Assembly: GCF_014192575.1 (NCBI RefSeq)
Contig: NZ_JACHYC010000001.1
Span: 248,001 to 312,000, forward strand
Reading direction: 5' to 3'
Source: Variovorax sp. Sphag1AA
GTDB taxonomy: Bacteria; Pseudomonadota; Gammaproteobacteria; Burkholderiales; Burkholderiaceae_C
Length of the DNA stretch: 64,000 nucleotides
The position numbers were made by a program, and so were the translations under genes. Position 1 is the first letter of the stretch. Each line of letters opens with the position of its first letter. Shown here piece by piece: positions 60,610-64,000 of this stretch. The notes under the pieces are model-generated. The model saw only the letters and a program-made list of their open reading frames with translations, did no database searches and was not told where the DNA came from.

Positions 60610-62088
60610 ATGATTTCCACCGAACTGCTCCCCATCAACGTCGGCGGCGAATGGCGCCTCGGCGGCTCCGATGTGTACGAGAGCCTCTATCCCGCCACCG
60701 GCGAGCCGATCGCACGCCTGAAGGCTGCGAGCCTGGCCGATGTCGAAGAAGCGATCCAGCGCGCCGACCACGCCTTCCGCACCAGCGGCTGGGCACAGAA
60801 GCTGCCGCACGAGCGCGCTGCCGTGCTGCATCGCGTGGCCCATCTCATCCGCGAACAATCCGAGACGCTGGCGCAGAAGCAACGCCTGGACAACGGTAAG
60901 CCGATCAACGAGACGCGCGCTCTCGTTGCCAGCGCCGCGGGAACCTTCCAGTTCTTCGCTGCTGCGCTCGAAACCCTCGAAGAAACCATCACGCCGTCGC
61001 GCGGCCCGTTCGTCACGATGAGCGTGCACGAGCCCATGGGCGTCGTCGCCGCGATCACGCCCTGGAACTCGCCGATCGCAAGCGAAGCGCAGAAGCTGGC
61101 GCCGGCCCTCGCCGCCGGCAACGCGGTGGTCGTGAAGCCCGCCGAAGTCACGCCCGTCATGGCGCTCGAACTGGCACGCATCTGCGAAGAAGCCGGCGTG
61201 CCGAAGGGCATCGTCAGCGTGCTGCCGGGCAAGGGCTCGGTCATCGGCGACGCCATCACCAAGCATCCGCTGGTCAAGCGCGTGTCTTTCACCGGCGGCA
61301 CGACCACCGGCAAGCACATTGCGCACATCGCGGCCGACAAGATGATGCCGGTGTCGCTCGAACTCGGCGGCAAGTCGCCGACGATGGTGCTCGAAGACGC
61401 GGACCTCGATCATGCGGTCAACGGCGTGCTCTACGGCATCTTCAGCAGCTCGGGCGAATCCTGCATCGCAGGCTCCCGGCTGTTCGTGGCGCGCGATATC
61501 TACGACGAGTTCCTCACGCGGCTGGTCGAAGGCGCCAATGCGCTGCGAGTGGGCGACCCGGCTTCCGAGCGCACGCAGATGGGACCGCTGATCACCGCGC
61601 GCCATCGCGAGAGCATCGAGCGCTATGTGGAACTCGGTGTCTCCGAGGGCGGGCATATCCGCACCGGTGGCGTGCGCCCGCACGGCAACGGCATGGACAA
61701 GGGCTACTTCTACACGCCGACGATCCTCGAAGGCCTGACCAACAACGCACGCATCACGCAAGAAGAAATCTTCGGCCCGGTGCTCATCGCGATGCCTTTC
61801 GACAGCGAGGAAGAGCTGATCGCGCAGGCCAACGACAGCATCTACGCACTGGCTGCCGGTGTGTGGAGCCGCGACTTCAAGCGCGCCTGGAAGCTCGGCC
61901 GTGCGGTGCAGGCCGGTACGGTCTGGGTCAACACCTACAAGCAGTTCTCGGTCTCGACGCCGTTCGGCGGATGGCGCGACAGCGGCCTGGGCCGCGAGAA
62001 GGGCCGCGAAGGCATCTTCCAGTACATGGAGCAGAAGAGCATGTACTGGGGCACGAACGAACAACCGCTCCCGTGGGCGAACGCGTGA
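60610..62088 (+). CDS. NAD(P)-dependent aldehyde dehydrogenase
   Basis: Protein of 492 residues. ITPWNSPIASEAQKLAPALA, SFTGGTTTGKHIA, general-base Glu in SLELGGKSP and catalytic Cys in SSSGESCIAGSR are intact. It oxidises an aldehyde or semialdehyde of the pathway, for example one formed by the decarboxylase or by ring cleavage. Confidence 0.94.
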   Translation: MISTELLPINVGGEWRLGGSDVYESLYPATGEPIARLKAASLADVEEAIQRADHAFRTSGWAQKLPHERAAVLHRVAHLIREQSETLAQKQRLDNGKPINETRALVASAAGTFQFFAAALETLEETITPSRGPFVTMSVHEPMGVVAAITPWNSPIASEAQKLAPALAAGNAVVVKPAEVTPVMALELARICEEAGVPKGIVSVLPGKGSVIGDAITKHPLVKRVSFTGGTTTGKHIAHIAADKMMPVSLELGGKSPTMVLEDADLDHAVNGVLYGIFSSSGESCIAGSRLFVARDIYDEFLTRLVEGANALRVGDPASERTQMGPLITARHRESIERYVELGVSEGGHIRTGGVRPHGNGMDKGYFYTPTILEGLTNNARITQEEIFGPVLIAMPFDSEEELIAQANDSIYALAAGVWSRDFKRAWKLGRAVQAGTVWVNTYKQFSVSTPFGGWRDSGLGREKGREGIFQYMEQKSMYWGTNEQPLPWANA

Positions 62089-62104
62089 GCATGGAGAGAT
62101 TGAA

Positions 62105-63076
62105 ATGAGCGTATTGGGCATTGACCAGATCACCTACGGCGCGGACGACCTCGCCGTCTCCCGCACCTTCTTCCAGGACTGGGGCCTGACCCTGAAGTCC
62201 GAGGCCGCTGACGAGCTCGTCTTCGAGTGCCTGAACGGCTGCCGCGTGGTCGTCGCCGCACTCGGCAAGCCCGGCCTCCCGGTCGGAATGGAAGAGGGCC
62301 CGACGCTGCTCGAAGTGGTGTGGGGCGTGCAGAACGACGCCGACCTCGACCGCTACGCCGCCGCGATCGCGAAGGACCCGGGCTTTGCCGACGGCAACGT
62401 CGAAGGCGCACGCCGCATCGGCTGCATCGACCCGAACGGCCTTTCGGTGCGCCTGCAGGTCTCGCGCAAGCGCGCGGTCGAAGTCGACTGCGGCGCGATG
62501 AACACCTGGAACGCCAAGCAGCGCATCAACCAGCCCGCGCCGATCTATGAACGCGCGACGCCGATCGAAGTCGGCCACGTGGTGTTCTTCGTGACCGACG
62601 TGGTGGGCACCAGCGCCTTCTACAGCGACCGCTTCGGCTTCGTCGCTTCCGACAGCTACCCGAACCGTGGCGCCTTCATGCGCTGCGCACCGGACGGCGG
62701 TCACCACGACCTGTTCCTGCTGCAGCTTCCCTCGGGCAAGCGCGGCCTGAACCATGTGGCCTTTACCGTGCGCGACATCCACGAAGTGTTCGGCGGTGGC
62801 CTGCACTTCTCGCGCAAGGGCTGGGACACGCAGCTCGGCCCGGGCCGTCATCCGGTGTCGTCGGCGTACTTCTGGTACTTCAAGAATCCGGCCGGTGGCC
62901 TGATCGAGTACTACGCCGACGAAGACCAGCTCACTGCCGAATGGCAACCCCGCGAATTCGAGCCCGGCCCGACCGTCTTCGCTGAATGGGCGATCGACGG
63001 CGGTCTCGACGGCAACACCCGCCGCCAGAAGAACGTCCAAGGTCCCGAAGGCAAATTCCTCACTGAAAAGAAATGA
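62105..63076 (+). CDS. Two-domain VOC protein resembling type I extradiol dioxygenase
   Basis: Protein of 323 residues. Two VOC modules are seen: about 5-120 (GIDQITYGADDLAVSRTFF) and about 155-290. The second has the order His (EVGHVVFFVTD), His (GLNHVAFTVRD), Glu (GLIEYYADED), the Fe(II) triad of BphC-like ring-cleavage enzymes; KNPAGG before the Glu also fits. It probably opens a catecholic ring or a similar substrate, but other VOC activities are possible. Confidence 0.82.
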   Translation: MSVLGIDQITYGADDLAVSRTFFQDWGLTLKSEAADELVFECLNGCRVVVAALGKPGLPVGMEEGPTLLEVVWGVQNDADLDRYAAAIAKDPGFADGNVEGARRIGCIDPNGLSVRLQVSRKRAVEVDCGAMNTWNAKQRINQPAPIYERATPIEVGHVVFFVTDVVGTSAFYSDRFGFVASDSYPNRGAFMRCAPDGGHHDLFLLQLPSGKRGLNHVAFTVRDIHEVFGGGLHFSRKGWDTQLGPGRHPVSSAYFWYFKNPAGGLIEYYADEDQLTAEWQPREFEPGPTVFAEWAIDGGLDGNTRRQKNVQGPEGKFLTEKK

Positions 63077-63087
63077 AGGTCATGACC

Positions 63088-64000
63088 ATGAATCGCCGTA
63101 CTTCCATGTTTCGCCTGCTCGGCACGACGTTGCTCGCCTTCGGCGCGCTGACGTCCGCCCACGCGCAGACCGAAGCACAGAAGCAGCTCGGCAGCGATCG
63201 CTTCACGATCGTCTCGCCGTTCCCGCCGGGCGGCCCTGTCGACACGCTGGCACGTATCCTGTCCGACGGCCTCGCCAAGCGCTACGGCCAGGTGGCCGTG
63301 GTCGACAACGCCGCGGGTGCTGCGGGCAACATCGGCATGGACCGTGTCAAGCGTGCCAAGGGCGACGGCCACACGCTGCTCGTGGTGCCGGCCGGCAACC
63401 TGACGATCAACCCGACCTTGATGCCGAACTTCCCGTTCAACATCGAGAAGGACTTCGTGCCCGTCACGATGCTGGCAAAGGCACCCAACGTGCTCGTGGC
63501 ATCGCCGACCTCCGGCATCAAGACCGCGAAGGACCTGGTCGCACAGGCCAAGGCCAAGCCCGGTGCGCTGTCGTATGCCTCGCCGGGCGTCGGCAGCGGC
63601 CTGCACCTCGCGGGCGAACTGTTCAAGCAACAAGCTGGCGTCGATCTGATGCACGTGCCGTACAAGGGCACGGCGCCCGCACTCAACGACGTGCTGGGCG
63701 GCGTGGTGCCGCTGATGTTCAGCAACCTGCCGGGCACGCTGCAGTTCATCAAGAGCGGCAAGCTGGTCGCGCTGGGCATCACCGATTCCAAGCGCACGCC
63801 GGTGGCGCCCGAGATCCCGACGCTCGCAGAGCAGGGCATCCAGGGCGTGAACGTGACCTCGTGGTATGGCCTGCTGGCCCCCGCCGGCACGCCGCCGGCC
63901 GTGGTCGAGCAGCTCGCGAAGGACGCGGCCGAGATGCTGTCGAAGCCCGACGTGCGCGAGCGCCTGCAAGCGCAAGGCATGACCGCCGCCACGATGAAGC
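63088..64000 (+). CDS. Bug/TctC-family receptor, cut by right edge
   Basis: Open from ATG 63088 to the edge (304 residues seen). Signal peptide to about residue 27 (LLAFGALTSAHAQ), then RFTIVSPFPPGGPVDTLAR, HVPYKGTAPALNDVLGG and APEIPTLAEQG. ATGs at 63073 and 63082 are in frame, but only 63088 is well spaced from GAAGG. It is the second Bug gene in the operon; about 20 C-terminal residues are missing. Confidence 0.9.
   Translation, partial: MNRRTSMFRLLGTTLLAFGALTSAHAQTEAQKQLGSDRFTIVSPFPPGGPVDTLARILSDGLAKRYGQVAVVDNAAGAAGNIGMDRVKRAKGDGHTLLVVPAGNLTINPTLMPNFPFNIEKDFVPVTMLAKAPNVLVASPTSGIKTAKDLVAQAKAKPGALSYASPGVGSGLHLAGELFKQQAGVDLMHVPYKGTAPALNDVLGGVVPLMFSNLPGTLQFIKSGKLVALGITDSKRTPVAPEIPTLAEQGIQGVNVTSWYGLLAPAGTPPAVVEQLAKDAAEMLSKPDVRERLQAQGMTAATMK

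Overview
The window reads as chromosome of a high-GC betaproteobacterium of the Comamonadaceae/Burkholderiales type, most likely Variovorax or a close relative. The reasons are three Bug/TctC-type periplasmic receptors, a CaiB CoA-transferase/HMG-CoA lyase/Bug cassette next to a LysR regulator, the DUF1302-DUF1329-YCF48 outer-membrane cluster, and the general gene style. This is inference from gene content; no database was searched.

Layout. 1-3571: minus-strand DUF1302, DUF1329 and YCF48-like cluster, the last cut by the left edge. 3746-7857: SulP transporter, a PD-(D/E)XK (MmcB-like) protein, a small unknown protein, and an operon of Rnk plus a free-standing EF-G domain-V-like protein. 8132-11278: a very large class III cyclase/ATPase/TPR protein. 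11283-16836: Bug receptor, HMG-CoA lyase and CaiB transferase, then a frameshifted JmjC/cupin-like gene enclosed by an imperfect direct repeat, then a divergent LysR gene.

16839-28066 is an integrated element of about 11.2 kb in the 3' end of tRNA-Gly(CCC), bounded by a 23-bp direct repeat. It carries a P4-type integrase with arm-type repeats at both ends, AlpA, a CHC2 zinc-finger primase, a RepA-like ATPase, an iteron-rich non-coding stretch (possible origin), an SSB, an HNH nuclease and an HK97-like capsid gene. No tail, portal or large terminase gene is recognisable, so it looks like a phage satellite with its own capsid gene, or a decayed prophage. In its middle, on the opposite strand and visibly more AT-rich, lie a NYN-domain nuclease and a two-gene unit (membrane protein plus small unknown protein). 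This is the most likely place for an undescribed system, possibly anti-phage cargo.

28332-34932: surface-polysaccharide genes (two polytopic GT-C-like proteins, an acyltransferase-3, a GT2) and an intact JmjC/cupin-like paralogue of the broken gene. 35062-40638: a sugar ABC importer (binding protein, double ATPase, two permeases) with an SMP-30 lactonase-like gene. 40831-46499: thpR, a response regulator with a degenerate GGDEF domain, and a 1375-residue hybrid kinase. 46465-52690: DUF2784, alaS, a ketopantoate-reductase-like gene, a solute-binding-like protein without an obvious signal peptide, and an MHS-type MFS transporter.

53064-64000: a tightly packed plus-strand catabolic operon (Bug receptor, SDR, cupin, alpha/beta hydrolase, IclR regulator, divergent SDR, ThDP enzyme, aspartate-dehydrogenase-like enzyme, aldehyde dehydrogenase, two-domain extradiol-dioxygenase-like VOC protein, and a second Bug receptor cut by the right edge). 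It probably degrades an aromatic or related acid, but I cannot assign the substrate.
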